Below are positions 10,670-22,960 of a DNA stretch of 64,000 bases, piece by piece. The stretch is from Pegea sp. RAD2-039. Its lineage: Eukaryota; Chordata; Thaliacea; Salpida; Salpidae. Where the stretch lies: the NCBI GenBank assembly GCA_034620365.1, contig JAQGEQ010000201.1, positions 62,001-126,000 of the forward strand. The letters are read 5' to 3'. A program made the translations under genes and the position numbers. Under the pieces are notes generated by a model that made no database searches, had not been told where the DNA came from, and worked only from the letters and a program-made list of their open reading frames with translations. Numbering within the stretch: the first letter of the stretch is position 1; every line of letters starts with the position of its first letter.

Positions 10670-13600
10670 TCAGACAGCTATCACATCAGCTACTGGTTCA
10701 CCATCTTTTTTAACTACTGGTTCACCATCTTTTTTAGCTACTGGTTCACCATCTTTTTTAGTTACCGGTTCACCATCTTCTTTAGCTACTGGTTCACCAT
10801 CTTCTTTAGCAACTGGTTCACCATCTTTTTTAGCTACTGGTTCACCATCTTTTTTAACTACTGGTTCACCATCTTCCTTAGCTACTGGTTCACCATCTTT
10901 TTTAGCTACTGGTTCACCATCTTTTTTAGTTACCGGTTCACCATCTTTTTTAGTTACCGGTTCACCATCTTCTTTAGCTACTGGTTCACCATCTTCTTTA
11001 GCTACTGGTTCACCATCTTTTTTAACTACTGGTTCACCATCTTCCTTAGCTACTGGTTCACCATCTTTTTTAGCTACTGGTTCACCATCTTTTTTAACTA
11101 CTGGTTCACCATCTTTTTTAGTTACTGGTTCACCATCTTCTTTAGCTACTGGTTCACCACCTTTTTTAGCTACTGGTTCACCATCTTTTTTAGCTACTGG
11201 TTCACTATCTTCCTTAGCTACTGTTTCACCATCTTTTTTAGCTACTGAATCATCTTCATCAACATCCTATTAAATTAATTTAATTAAAATCGAACAAACA
11301 GAAACCAACGAACAAACCATTTCAAGCAAGTCGTTAAATTCTCCATCAAACAATTCCTCAGTAAACAGACTCTCACCAGCAATCGAGTCACTCGAATCAA
11401 TCAACTGGAAATCTTCGTTTAACTCACTTTCAAGTGGATCATCTAAATAATCAATTAATCACAAGTCATCAACAAATGCTCTTGACAAACCTTCTACCAT
11501 CTTTTCTTCACTAATTTTAATTTTTTTTTCTTCGACCACATCTTTTGGCAAATCTATTTCAGCCTCTTTTTTCTTTTTTACTTTCTGTCGTTTGATTTTT
11601 GTGATATTTTTACCTTCTAAACGATTTCTGATGTTTTTTTGCTGAATAAAATTGATTAAAAATCATATTTTTACTGCCGAATCACCTACTTTTGCTTTTC
11701 CTTGTAACACAAGATAGTTTGAGCGATCAACTCTTAATTTACAGCCCTTCAATATGGCTGGTTTTGTTTTAAAGTTAGCTAACAACTTTCCAACACTTTC
11801 GCTTCGTTCGAACTCTACAAAAGTCTGTGGGAAAAATTTGAAAATCGAAAAAGTCGAATTGTTATTGATGAAATTACCAATTTGACTTTTCTATTTTTTG
11901 CAGCAGAATATAATCGAGCTATTCTTCCAAATGGCGAAGCTAAATTCTTCAAATCTTTACCTGTTATTTCAGAGCTTTCGTATCTAATACAAACAACTTT
12001 GCCTTCTTCATTATTTGACTTCATATTTCGTCTATTGATTTTCTGAAAGTTTGATGAAAAATTTTTTGATACAACTTTTTGTCAAACTTACATTTCGATT
12101 GAAGCTAAATTGTTGAGGTTTATTTCCAAGTTTTGGTATATTGTAGCTTAGTCGATTGTTGATATTATTGTAGCTTAGTCGATTGTTGATACTATTGTAG
12201 TTAATTCGATTGTTTATATTATGGTAGGTAATTCGATTGTTTATACTGTTGTTGGTAGGTCGATTGTTTATACTGTTGTTGGTAGGTCGATTGTTCATAC
12301 TGTTGTTGGTAGGTCGATTGTTCATACTGTTGTTGGTAGGTCGATTGTTCATACTGTTGTTGGTAGGTCGATTGTTTATACTATTGTTGGTAGTTCGATT
12401 GTTTATATTACTGCTATTGAATCTTTTATTGTTGTTTATTCTATTATTAGAGCTACTGTTAAATCTTTGATCAATTCTGTTATCATTAGAAATTTGTGCT
12501 AATCTGTTATTTATATTCACTCTGTTGTTGTCCATTCTGTTGTTGTCCATTCTGTTGTTGTCCATTCTGTTGTTGTCCATTCTGTTATTGTCCATTCTGT
12601 TATTGTCCATTCTGTTATTGTCCATTCTGTTATTGTCCATTCTGTTATCGTCCATTCTGTTATTGTCCATTCTGTTATTGTCCATTCTGTTATTGTCCAT
12701 TCTGTTATTGTTCATTCTGTTATTGTCCATTCTGTTATTGTTCATTCTGTTATTGTTCATTCTGTTGTTTATTTTGTTGTAGTTCATTCTGTTAAGATTG
12801 CTGTTTATTTTATTGTTGTTGAAAATTCTGTTATTTGTGCCGATTCTGTTCACAGCATTGAAGTCATAATTGTTGTTATCAAATTTTCTCCTTTTGGTCT
12901 TTGGAACATCATTCACTAAAAACAAAATTTGTAAGAACAGCCAACAAAAATAGAAGATACTGACCAAAAGATGACTGTTCAATGGCTTTGATTCGTGCTT
13001 GAATCATACTTGGGTCTTTCTGCAAAAAATATATTTTCGAACAAATTCAATTTTCTACGATTCAAACTGACCTTGTTTGTCGGAGGAGGAAAAGGTTTTT
13101 GAGTATTTGATGATGATTGCAGATCTCTATTAAATATTTGAGGTGGATCTCCTAAAATAAGAAAACTCAATTGAAAAATTGTTTAACAACTAAACTAAAG
13201 ATAAAATTACCAAGTAGACTGCTGCTAGAAAACCTGTTGAAGTGCTGAGGTTTCTCGAAATCATTTTGAAATGTCTGAAAAACATCAAAATCAGTATAAT
13301 TGAAATTTAATTTTTGTAATATTTAAATACCTGATTTCTAAATCGAGGGTTTACACAAGGCTGGAAAAAAATCAATCAAAATTTGGGAATTAAACAATTT
13401 TGCAAGTTGATACTTACAAATTTCTGCTTCGTATACTTCGGTAGCTTCTCCTAAAATGAAATAAATATTAAACTTGCGTTAAAGAAAATTTAAATTATTC
13501 TGAAAATAACAACAAAATATTGAATAGAATAGAAAAAGAGATTTTGAAAAGCGTTCTTTTGAAATTTGGTTTATCGGATTTATAACCAAGTTTTAAAGAT

Positions 13601-14194
13601 TAAAGACAAAAGGGCTTTTGCACCACATACTTTTCAAGACATAGAACGATTTTGAAACCAAAACAAGATCTTTCTCCTTACCTTAGTTAAGTATTTGTCA
13701 TCATTATATCTTCTACTAAAAGAATCATGATTTAAATCATGTTTATTTCCTTGCCAAGCATTTTGAGTGAAACCACTTGAGTTTGGGTTTTGTTTAACAA
13801 AAGAATTTAGAAAATTGGTATCAGGATTTGGCATAGCACCTAGAATACCTGAGCAGTTTCTTTGATCAAAATCAGCTTGGAAATTTTGATAACCAAAATT
13901 TTTAAAGCTACCACCAGACAACAGAGATGGATGCTTGTTGGTTGGTTGCATGTATTCATGAAAATTGGTTTCAAAATTGCTTGTAAGCTGGTTGCCACTT
14001 TTGTTGTTAAAGTCATTTGAAAGCCAAGCATTTTTATATGGTTCAAGACTCCATTTTCTATCAGATGTTTCTCGTGATAACTCAATAATTCTAGAGTTGA
14101 TACCAGACAAATGGTTTGGTTTGTATGAAGACTGGTGGTTAGATATTAATGGCGAGCGTCCATTAAATTGTTGCCAATTGTAAAACTGATCCAT
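10670..14194 (-). CDS. RRM protein (matrin-3/PTB-type RRM) with three low-complexity repeat tracts, 12 exons, 923 aa
   Basis: Probable nuclear RNA-binding protein. Exons on minus: 14194-13682, 13450-13418, 13360-13331, 13274-13211, 13151-13072, 13019-12965, 12915-12092, 12042-11878, 11824-11690, 11641-11491, 11442-11318, 11266-10670. Total 2772 nt, one frame. Residues 1-258 are Asn/Ser/Phe-rich. 259-533 carry DNNRM 5-residue repeats and NNRPTNNSM 10-residue repeats. About 546-625 form one RRM: VVCIRYESSEITGKDL, SPFGRIARLY, then TFVEFERSESVG and GCKLRVDRSNY, with the weak RNP motifs of matrin-3/PTB RRMs. A Lys-rich linker follows. 726-923 is an array of KKDGEPVA octapeptides. A TGA at 11459-11461 falls inside a 48-nt intron (11490-11443). 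The function beyond RNA binding is inference, and no orthologue is certain. Confidence 0.87.
10690..11250 (-). repeat. 24-bp coding tandem repeat, 23 units
   Basis: Each unit encodes K-K/E-D-G-E-P-V-A/T/V on the minus strand (exon 12 of the RRM gene). Blocks of several units recur in the same order of variants, so the array grew by segmental duplication. The plus strand is also open, as TGSPSFLA octapeptides, but has no gene support. Confidence 0.92.
12140..12420 (-). repeat. 30-bp coding repeat (NNRPTNNSMN)
   Basis: Minus-strand units encode the decapeptide NNRPTNNSM/IN, decaying to NNRI/LxYNxI at the C-terminal side. Part of exon 7 of the RRM gene. Confidence 0.88.
12525..12800 (-). repeat. 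15-bp coding repeat (DNNRM)
   Basis: About 17 units of 15 bp encode D/N-N-N-R-M on the minus strand within exon 7 of the RRM gene. Plus-strand frames reading Cys/Pro/Phe or Leu/Ser/Ile are shadows. Confidence 0.9.
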
Positions 14195-16690
14195 TATAGA
14201 AGAAAACCTTCACCAATAAAGTTACAACAAAATAATTAAGATAGATAATAACAGAAAGGAAAGAGAAGAACTTTCTTGCTAAACAGTTTAAAATAAACTT
14301 TCAAAATCTTTCTAATAGCTTTCTCATTTTAATTGAAAAAAAAGAGAAAAAAGCTTTGAACAATTTAATGAGAATTTTTAGGACAGAAGCAAAAGGTGGA
14401 AACCCCCCAAAAGAAACTTAAAGATAGAAAAAAATTCAAACCCAATATAAATAAATTTAATTAAAAATAATTTGTAAAATATTTAAATTTAAACAATAAA
14501 TAAATATGATGTAAAATCTTACTTTAAATCACAGTTAAAAACTTGAATCCAAAGTTTATCACCAACATACCTGTTAAAATATAATTTTTAGATTTAGAAA
14601 CATTAAATATTCAACTTTCTATTTCATAGATATATGGAATTTTACAAAATACAATAAGTTATATTTTAGTATATAATAAAAAGCAAAATATTTAAACATA
14701 TAAAAGCTTGTAATTCATAGAAAAAATTATAATAAAAAAATGAAACATTAAGTTTAAATCAAGTTAACAAAAAGTAAATAAATATAGAATTAAGTATCTT
14801 AAAAAAGTAAAATTTTAATGTGTATAAATGGATATAAAAAATTTCAAAGTTTATTTTAAGGTTAACAAAAAATCATTATTATTATTTTTTTTATAAAAAA
14901 ATCAAACCATAATGCAAAAGAAATAAAATTTAAAGAAAAAGTTGTCAACGATAAATTAGTATCAACATTTATTTAACTTACAAATTTCTTTGTAATTTTA
15001 CTTTTCTAATTCATAACTAAAAGAAGACAAATAAGAATAAAAATTTAAAAAAGAATCATTTACACAAAAGTGAAAATTTTTCATTGCGTTATGATAAAAA
15101 ATATTTTTAAAAAAGTGAATAATTACTTAATATATTTTATAATATGAACAATACTAAAAATAATCTTATTTAAAACTTCTAGATGTTAAAAATATAAAAT
15201 GTCAAAAAAGATATAAGCAAAACCTAGGGATACTAGACAAAGCTTAAAATGGTTTCTATAATAAATTCCCAATTTAATAATTGAAAAAAATATTAAGAAT
15301 AATTGCTCAGTAAACATTAAAAAGTTAAGCGAGAATTTTAAAATGATAAAAAAATAAACTGGAAAAAAACTGTATTTATGATTAAACAATGATTAAATCA
15401 AACTAAATAAAGGCAGTTTTATTTTTGTGACTAAGGGTCTAGCGTATATAAAACTTTTAAAAGATAAATAAGCTATTTGGTTTATTTCCAATATTTTTAT
15501 AACTCTATTATCTAACCCGGATAAACAAATTTTACAATTTTGATAAATATATCAACACTTTTACGTTTTTAGAAAACATTTTGAAGCTTAATCTTATTTC
15601 ATAGAACGCAAACATCATTAAATAAAGAACATAGAGTGTAATATAAAATTTAGTTGATTAAAAGATTAAACTCATAAATTACTGTAAAGTGCTTTTTCAG
15701 AATAAAATAATTAATGAAAACCAGTTGGGTTTAATGCACTTTGACGGATAAAATAATTTATAGCAGTAAGAATAAGACAAACATTTATATCTCAAATAAA
15801 TCTTGCACTTAATGGTTGTAGAATGTTTTATCTAAATGTCTTTAGTTTCTATCAAAAACTTTTTGTTTAGAATATTACATTTTTAAATTTTGCGATTTGA
15901 TAGATAATTACTTAACTAACACAACTCTCTAAGATAATATAAATGTTTCACTTATTTTTGATACAAAATTAACTCTAAATACTGAACATTGAACACTAAA
16001 CATATGACAAACTTAGGCCATCGGTAAAGTGTGACAGTAAAAGTTTTTGAAATGGAGTAAAAGATTTTGTTGTTAATTTTGGTTAGATAATAACTCCTAA
16101 TTGTAAGAAATACAACTATCTAGTAAAGACAAAGTAATTCTTAATATTTATTATAAAATTAGTTTAGAAATCGTTTTCGTTTTACTTCTATTTATTTGGA
16201 TTTCCTTTTTTTCAGTTAGATTTTTTTATTAAAAAATATTTTATTTTTTTTTAAAGTATTTTTTTTTATCTTGTTATGAGAAGTTTTGGGGCTAATTTTA
16301 AATTTTTTGATATTTTTCTGCTACTGGAAAACATTCAAGCTTTTTTCCCAAAGTGTTAATATATTTTAACTGAAAACAGTTTTTTATACAAGACAATTTT
16401 TTAGGGGTTTTTACTTTTGAAACATAATTTTTGTTTCAAAAACAACAAATTTATACTTAAAGTAATTGATATTGTTAGAGATACCAACTTTATCAACAAT
16501 TTGTGTGAAATTTGTAAATATAACAGAAACAGTCAGAAAGTTTGCAATATATTTTAACATAATTTACTTCTTAATTGTATATTTAACTTTGTTTATTTAA
16601 ATTAATTACAAATGGATAGATATACTTGAAGTCTACTTTTCTATGGTTTTAAAATTGTATGAAATTATTTACAAAATTGTTTGTCAGTTT
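14195..16690. other. AT-rich spacer, no gene seen
   Basis: Very AT-rich with long A and T runs. No coding stretch, RNA gene or array was recognised between the RRM gene start and the YPEL5-like gene. Confidence 0.5.
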
Positions 16691-16691
16691 C

Positions 16692-16693
16692 AG
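16692..16693 (+). promoter_or_regulatory. Splice acceptor just upstream of the YPEL5-like start
   Basis: TTTGTCAGTTTCAG ends 14 nt before the ATG at 16708. The gene is otherwise intronless. Candidate trans-splice acceptor. Confidence 0.5.
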
Positions 16694-16707
16694 TTCTATT
16701 TTATAAA

Positions 16708-17052
16708 ATGGGTAGAAAATTTTATGAACACATGGGCGGAACAACCATTTATGCTTGTAATGTTTGTAAATTGTCAATTTCAAACATTGAAAGTCGAATA
16801 TCCACCGAATACCAAAGTTCAACTGGTTCTGCTAGTTTATTTAAAAAGGCGGTTAACTTTATTGAAGGTGAAATAAAAGTTAGTGATATGGTAACTGGCC
16901 GTCATTCTACTTGTGATATTTTCTGTAAAAAATGTAATCAGCGTCTCGGATGGATCTATAAGAAATGTGAAAATCCTATAAATGGATTTAAAGAAGGTTA
17001 TGTCATTTTAGAAGAGGCCCTAGTTCATCTTGAACTTAATGTTGTTGATTAA
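16708..17052 (+). CDS. Yippee-like zinc-binding protein (YPEL5-type), 114 aa, intronless
   Basis: Small Yippee/Mis18-fold zinc protein. YPEL5 is known as an adaptor of the CTLH/GID ubiquitin ligase and is found at centrosomes and the spindle. The start is the ATG giving MGRKFYEHMGGT, as in YPEL5 (MGRIF.DH.GGT) rather than the YPEL1-4 N-terminus; an in-frame TTG upstream was not used. Zinc ligands are two CxxC pairs, CNVC near residue 18 and CKKC near residue 71. Family motifs include TGRHSTCDIFC, QRLGWIY and FKEGYVILEEALV. Sequence is diverged from vertebrate YPEL5 in the middle. Lack of introns could mean retrocopy, but the frame is intact and an acceptor-like site and poly(A) signal flank it. 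Confidence 0.88.
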   Translation: MGRKFYEHMGGTTIYACNVCKLSISNIESRISTEYQSSTGSASLFKKAVNFIEGEIKVSDMVTGRHSTCDIFCKKCNQRLGWIYKKCENPINGFKEGYVILEEALVHLELNVVD

Positions 17053-17124
17053 AAAAGTGGAATTTCATTTCGATTTTTAGTTGAAAATTTTGATATTTTT
17101 GCTTCATCTGATCTGTCATTTTTT

Positions 17125-17130
17125 AATAAA
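17125..17130 (+). terminator. Poly(A) signal of the YPEL5-like gene
   Basis: AATAAA 73 nt past the stop codon. Confidence 0.65.
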
Positions 17131-17504
17131 AGTTTGATTCAAAAAAACCTTTTTTAAGAGATCAGTAAAAATTTATATGAATTGTTGTCCACAGCACAAA
17201 GCAAATTTTATTTCCTCGATAATATTGGATAAAAAGTATAAATAAGAAGTAAATATGGTATAAAAATGTAAAAATATACGCAAACATCGTTTTTAAAAAC
17301 ATTCACATTAATGATACTTAAGTTACTTAAGTAAAAAAAGTTAACTTATAGTTTTTAGTATACAAACTATAAAATATCTTTGTTTTATATAAAATACAAA
17401 CCAGGTAACCACTCATTAGATTTACTTAAGAAGTATTTACTCATAAAAAATACTTTTATAGAAAACTTGTTTATCTAACTAGTCAATGAAAATTTCCTTT
17501 AATG

Positions 17505-17600
17505 TTGAATTTGTAGATATTATTTGTGAGAATGTGTTTTATTGGGAGGTGCTCTCTTCAGGCACCCTTCTTTGCATTTATTGAAATAAATAAACAAGCT
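17505..17600 (+). mobile_element. Solo 3' end of family A LINE
   Basis: Matches the last ~95 nt of the other copies: TTATTTGTGAGAATGTG, the GAGGTGCTCTNTTCAGGCACCC block, and the end TTTGCATTTATTGAAATAAA. A very short 5'-truncated insertion. Confidence 0.75.
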
Positions 17601-19740
17601 TAGTGTAAACTAACTTTGGTGTAAATTATAAAAGTTTTAAACTTTACATACAAAAAAGATTGTGTTTGGTTGATTTATTTGTTTAGTAAGCTCTTACAAC
17701 TTTCTTGAACTACATTATTTTACAGTCATTGAAATTTAGAAAACTGCTAAGAATTAAGAATGAAAATCAAAAAGTAAAATTGATAGTTAGGATGGTTTTA
17801 CTAATCAAAATATAAAATTAAAGTTTAAACAAGTTAAAGAACGGGTAGTCGAGGGAAGACGGATTAAACCTAACGAGTTCGAAAACATAAGTTGAATAAA
17901 AGAATAATAAAAACGAAATTTTGTGCGACATTTTTTGAAACATTGTGTTGAAAGGAAAAGTTTTGATAAATGTTACATTTAATTAATTCGTAGTTTTAAA
18001 CAATCAGAGCAAATCATTTTATTATCACCGATTCTTCCAATTTGTTTATTTGAATCATAAATTGTATTTGTTAAATATTTATTAAACAATCAAATCTGAA
18101 GAAAACATTTATTTTAAGTTGTAAAAGTTTACAAAGTGAACTTGAAGTGAAAGTAATTGAAGAAATCAAAATTCGTTTATTGCTTAACTAATAGAGATTT
18201 TGCTAAGCAAAAAAAAAAGAATAACTGTTTGTTTTGAATAAAATATTTTTAATATAAAAAGTTTATGATTAATTGTTAAATCAATTTGTTACAAAGTCAA
18301 GTTGTACTAATGTTGTCAAATAATTTCATAGAAGTTGATGATTGATGATAAAATGAGGCTTGTTTGACTAAACAAACAATGTGGTTGTAATTAATTTCTT
18401 TCTAAATTATTTGTTTTATAAAAAGTGATTTTTTAGGTTCAAAGAACAAAGGTAGTAGAAATAGAAATCATTTTTGACTTTGCCTAATTTATTAAAATTT
18501 AATCATTATCAGTAACTGGAATCAAAACATTCCAAGTGGAAAGTGATGAGAGTGAATAATCAGGATGATTACTTGTGTAGGTCTTATTTACTACATTGAA
18601 ATATAAATATATTAAATAAACAACTTTGGATACGAAGATAAATCTGTTTTTTACATTTCAATTTGTGATAAATGTAAACAGCTACATATGGATGGTTGTC
18701 GTTGAAATGATTCAAGTGTCAGATACTAAAATCAGACTAAAATGTTTGTCAGAAAATCAAGTGTCAGCAAAAATCTTTCCAATTATCACTTTCACGTCAT
18801 ACAAACTCGCCATTTACCCCGACTGCAAGCTTGTTGATCATCACATAAAAGGTTTTAATGAAAGTAGAAACATCTGTATCTGATAATCATTTTCAGGCTC
18901 TTTTCTCAAGCGTTAGTTGCTAATATCAAAATGGCTAGTTTTAAATATTATTGATTTATTTAATTTACGAAATCAATATTTTATTTAATTTTAAAGTTTG
19001 ATCACAAGAGCAAAACTTATCTGCCTAAAAGGAATCCGAGTTGCTATTATATTTAATCGAGGGAGTTAGTACAGATGTTTCTAAAACGAAATGTATTATT
19101 CCTAGCTCTTACGAAAAACTTTCTGGTGAAAAACGTTACCTTAAGAACATTTGAAAAGCGAAATATGAGGGATGATATGGCCGGGAGTGATGATCAATTT
19201 AGTAACCAACTCATGTAACTTGTAGCAATTTGATAATATAGAATTTGGTTTTCATATTTGCTGGAAGGAAAGTTGTTTCATTTATAAGATAGAAGGAGTA
19301 ATTGTTCGTAAGTTTTGAAAGAAGTTTGATTTTCAATTTACTGTATAGATTTGAACAACAGCAATCATCGCTGCTTTCTAATATGAAAAGCGATTTATTA
19401 CAGAAAGTACAAATTGATATATAAATACAGAATTGCTTGTGTGGTACTGGAAGCAATATGCTGAAAACGTAGCAGGTTGTTTTTATGTGTCATACCTAGT
19501 TCATTCTGTAACATACTGTAGTGTGTTCGTAGCGTGTACTGTTATTACTCATCGTTGTTGTTAGTCGCCTTTTAGAGATTGAATAGAGATATATAAATAG
19601 TTATCATCATTACACATCTAAAAATAAAACTGACAATTGTAAAGTATTTCTGTATTTACTGCGTATATTCGACTGACTAAAGTGGCCACCTCAAACAACA
19701 CTAAGTGGCACAGTAAGAAATCATCGGTTGTTTGTTGCCA
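17601..19740. other. No gene seen
   Basis: AT-rich up to about 18.9 kb, then somewhat richer in GC. Short frames at 18.6-18.9 and 19.2-19.5 kb have no recognisable family. Confidence 0.4.
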
Positions 19741-20567
19741 GTATGAAAAATGATTTAGACAAAAACATCAACTGACATATTAGATCAATCCGACTGAAAG
19801 AAACTGGTGAATGTGGGAATTATAAGAAATCATTTCGCAGAAAATATCTCTTTTTTTTATTTTTTATTTTATTTTTACTACCAGTTGCTGTTATCTCTAA
19901 ATGAACCAAAAAGGACTATATCCTGGATTGCCTATAAGTAGAAAGGTTGGAAGTTACAGATGTCATCCTTCGTCATCATCGCTAAAGGACTTATGAAGGT
20001 GTATGTCTGCTACCCTTATGCATACGTATTGGCTTTAATTATACTGGCGAGTAACGTGCGCTGAACTAACCATATTTTTTAGATCCGCTGCTCGTTGATA
20101 CGGGCCATGAAACGTCACAGAATATAGATTTAAGGTGTGGGTTTACTCCCATAAATTTTGCTTCTGCCAAGGCAACCACAAGGTAGTAGTACTATTTACT
20201 AATAACCGGGAAAGATACTTTTTACGCCTGATAGTTGACATAATATAATTGTGGACGACGGTTGGATTCGAAATCACACACAATGGATTAGCAGCTAATC
20301 AATTTTATCACCGAAAGTGCTCCTTACAAAACCACATTCGAAATTTTGTTTGTATTGAATGTGGAAAATCAGTTGGACATTCAAGTCATCTCACAAGACA
20401 CGAAAATCACATTGGCAAGAAACTGTTTCATTGTAAATTTTGGTTTTAAATCATTTACACACTTACCTAAATTAGAGGCCATGAAATCAGGCAACACGAG
20501 TAAGTTTCTACAAAACTGTAGCAATTTTCAAAAAGATTTTCTGAGTTCTTCTACTTTAAAAGCTTAA
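19740..20567 (+). pseudogene. C2H2 zinc-finger gene remnant
   Basis: Around 20,240-20,449 the frame reads RKCSLQNH, then FVCIECGKS and SSHLTRHENHIGKKLFHCKF, a C2H2 finger with a TGEKPF-like linker. After a frameshift near 20,445 the next frame reads GFKSFTHLPKLEAMKSGNTS and ends in FLSSSTLKA, a further finger with lost Cys/His. Near 19,795-19,850 a degenerate KETGECGNYKKSFRRK is also finger-like. Frameshifts and missing ligands show it is not functional. Confidence 0.6.
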
Positions 20568-20716
20568 CTGTACACTTATAGTTAATTTTAGGAAACTTTC
20601 ATTTGCTCATCTATTTTTTTACTTTTCTCTTTGTTAAGTTTATTACTTTGATCTCTTAATAAAGTTTTGTTTACTCGATTTACTGTGATGTCAATTTAAT
20701 TGGTTTAAAAACTTAT

Positions 20717-22960
20717 TTTTGAATTAAACAGACAGTGTCAAAAATAACTCAGTCATACTGGCGATTTGGACTACTTACCCAAGATCTTAGTTATCTGGAT
20801 ACTATCAATACCGCTCTCAGTGAAGTTCGGGTAATGAAAGCTCTGTTTATGTGCTGCAAACGAGTTGACAAGAAGCGTCACTCAGGTTTCAGTTTCATGG
20901 TCAAAAACTTGATTGTTAAAACTTGGAAAGCTCCCTGTATATCATGCGTTTTACGATCAACAATTTGTACGCTACACTTTTTAGTGTATTAAATTCTACG
21001 CTTCTTCTTCAAGATCTACGCACCACCTCGGTTCAAATGTTCCTGCGTATAACAAGGTTCTCATACTTTCTCATACTGTGAGTTTAACAGTGTTCATCGA
21101 TAAATAAGTTGATAATGAGGCGCTTAAGATAAACATGGCAGGGAAACTCATATGGATAATGAATTCATTTTACTTGAGGTTTATGCTGAACAATAGTTTG
21201 TCATCACAAATGCAATGTTTCAACAAAAGAAGTTTAAAAATCACATGGATACATCCTCGTTCAAGAGCTCGGACCTAATTGACTAAATGCTAAATTGCAA
21301 AAGAAATTTATACAAGGACGATTGATTGCAAGCTAAAGCTCCGATTCAAACCCAAAGTTTAAAAGGCGTCAAAATAAAAAGTTTAGAGATAAAAAGAACG
21401 AAATCATCGATCTCTAGTGCTTGTAGAAAAGATTAAAATCTGCAATCGTGAAATTGTCGGAAAAACAACTGTTTTGGGAAATAGTTTGCTAGACGCAAAC
21501 GACAAAGGCGTTAAAACACTTCTAGCAAAGAAACGATTAGCCCATCAAGGTGTTCTGTAAAAACCAAACTATCCATTTAAAAAAGAAGCCTTCCACGTCA
21601 TTTGTAGACTAGCCTGTAGAAACTTTGTGTGATGCGGAACAAGTGGTGGAAAGTACTTTCTAAAGAAACCCCAATTGTACGCAGACACTGATAACCAACA
21701 AATATTTGACAAAACTTTTTCAACGGTAAATGGCCCATCATCTACGGCTGAGAACCCTTTGCAAAGTTTGCATAGCAATATACTGACTGATAAAAGCTAT
21801 ATTTTATCGCAGATGAGGATTACAGTCACTCTTCAGTGCTAAACGCTTAATCTGCAACACAGCTCTTCTGTGTGTACCAAAACGTCAAGTGATGTTAGAA
21901 CTTGGTGATTAAGAAATTACCAAAGCAGTCAACCAGCTTAAATATGGTAAGCTGCTAGTATTGATGGAATACCAGTATAGCTGTGAAATGAAGGCAGTGA
22001 AATACTTTACAAGACCCCACATGTATATAGATAGTTATTTGCTGGAAAAGTGGGAAGTTACTTTTATATACTTTACCAAGGTCTTTAACCATTGTAATAG
22101 AAAATCCTTGATTACCAAACGTCTTGGATGTTCACCAAAGTTTACCAATATGGCAAAGTAACTCCATCAAGGTAAAAAAAGCAGGTAAAATATTGAAATG
22201 ACCTTTCCCAGCGTTTGTGAGAGGAAATGATGTGAAACAAGGATGTGTGCTTACACAACCCTTTCTTCGATGTTCTTCAACATAATATTAACACATATAG
22301 TCTTAAGCTTCGATGACCAACATTCAGTCCATGTTACCACCTTGATGGCTGCCTCTTTAACTGGACCGATTTAATATCTAAAATAAGACAAATTTTCACC
22401 GCATGACAAACTTTTTTCGATGATGATTCTGTTTTAGTGGCACTCACTAATTAGGTACTGCAAATAACATCTTGCTTCATAGAGGCCGCATGACACTTCG
22501 GACTTACAGTAAGCCTAAATAAGACCGAAGTTCTTCAACAAACTGCTTCACGTGACACCGTCAACAGCAAACAACCCAGGTCTCTCCAACACTTCAAGGA
22601 TTTCGTGCTAATTTGATGCTAATATTAATAGGGAAGTAGACAACAGATTAGCAATGGTAGATATGGCCTTTGAGGCTAAGATTAGCCTGTGTAAATCTGT
22701 TTCTCTGATCATACTTTTGTACGGCTCTGAATGTTAGGTCTTAGAAGTTTGTTATTTGTAAATCCTGGATCATTTGCTTAAATGCTTCTTCCCAAACATC
22801 ATCCGCATTTAAAGGTTCTCAATTCACTGTGCTTTGCAACTACGTTGCCCAGCATTGAAATTTCATTTACAAAATTCAGACTTCATGTCAATCCTGTCTC
22901 AGAATTTAGAACAACCGCCAACCCAAAGTTGCCTATCATCTTACAACAGAGGTTCTCTAA
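20717..22960 (+). mobile_element. Degenerate endonuclease/RT LINE (family B, RTE/CR1-like)
   Basis: In order on the plus strand, with many stops and shifts: an AP-endonuclease part (NTALSEVRV near 20.82 kb, HSGFSFMVKN near 20.9 kb); FVITNAMFQQKKFKNHMDTS near 21.2 kb, the VITNT.F...TW..P module; then RT text: AVNQLKYGKAASIDGIP near 21.93 kb, RLGCSPKFTNMAK near 22.13 kb, a VKQGCVL-type box near 22.24 kb, LNKTEVLQQ near 22.53 kb, and the DANINREVDNRLAMV to SLIILLYGSEC thumb region near 22.62-22.73 kb. Clade is inferred from these boxes only. Clearly inactive. Confidence 0.82.

Noticed and set aside
10520-11273. Long plus-strand open frames over the 24-bp repeat (TGSPSFLA or FTIFFSYW repeats)
   Set aside because: The 24-bp period leaves several frames open. 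Splice borders, poly(A) signal and continuity with the RRM gene support the minus strand.
11459-11461. In-frame TGA inside the RRM gene, with coding continuing in the same frame (possible readthrough or selenocysteine)
   Set aside because: A 48-nt GT-AG intron (11490-11443) of the same style as the other introns removes it and keeps the frame.
12221-12795. Plus-strand Cys/Pro/Phe and Leu/Ile-rich open frames
   Set aside because: Shadows of the minus-strand Asn-rich repeats in exon 7 of the RRM gene.
16681-16707. Upstream TTG start for the YPEL5-like protein
   Set aside because: It lies inside the acceptor region, and the ATG at 16708 gives the family N-terminus MGRKF.
20249-20567. Intact zinc-finger gene
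   Set aside because: Frameshift between fingers and missing Cys/His ligands; treated as a pseudogene.
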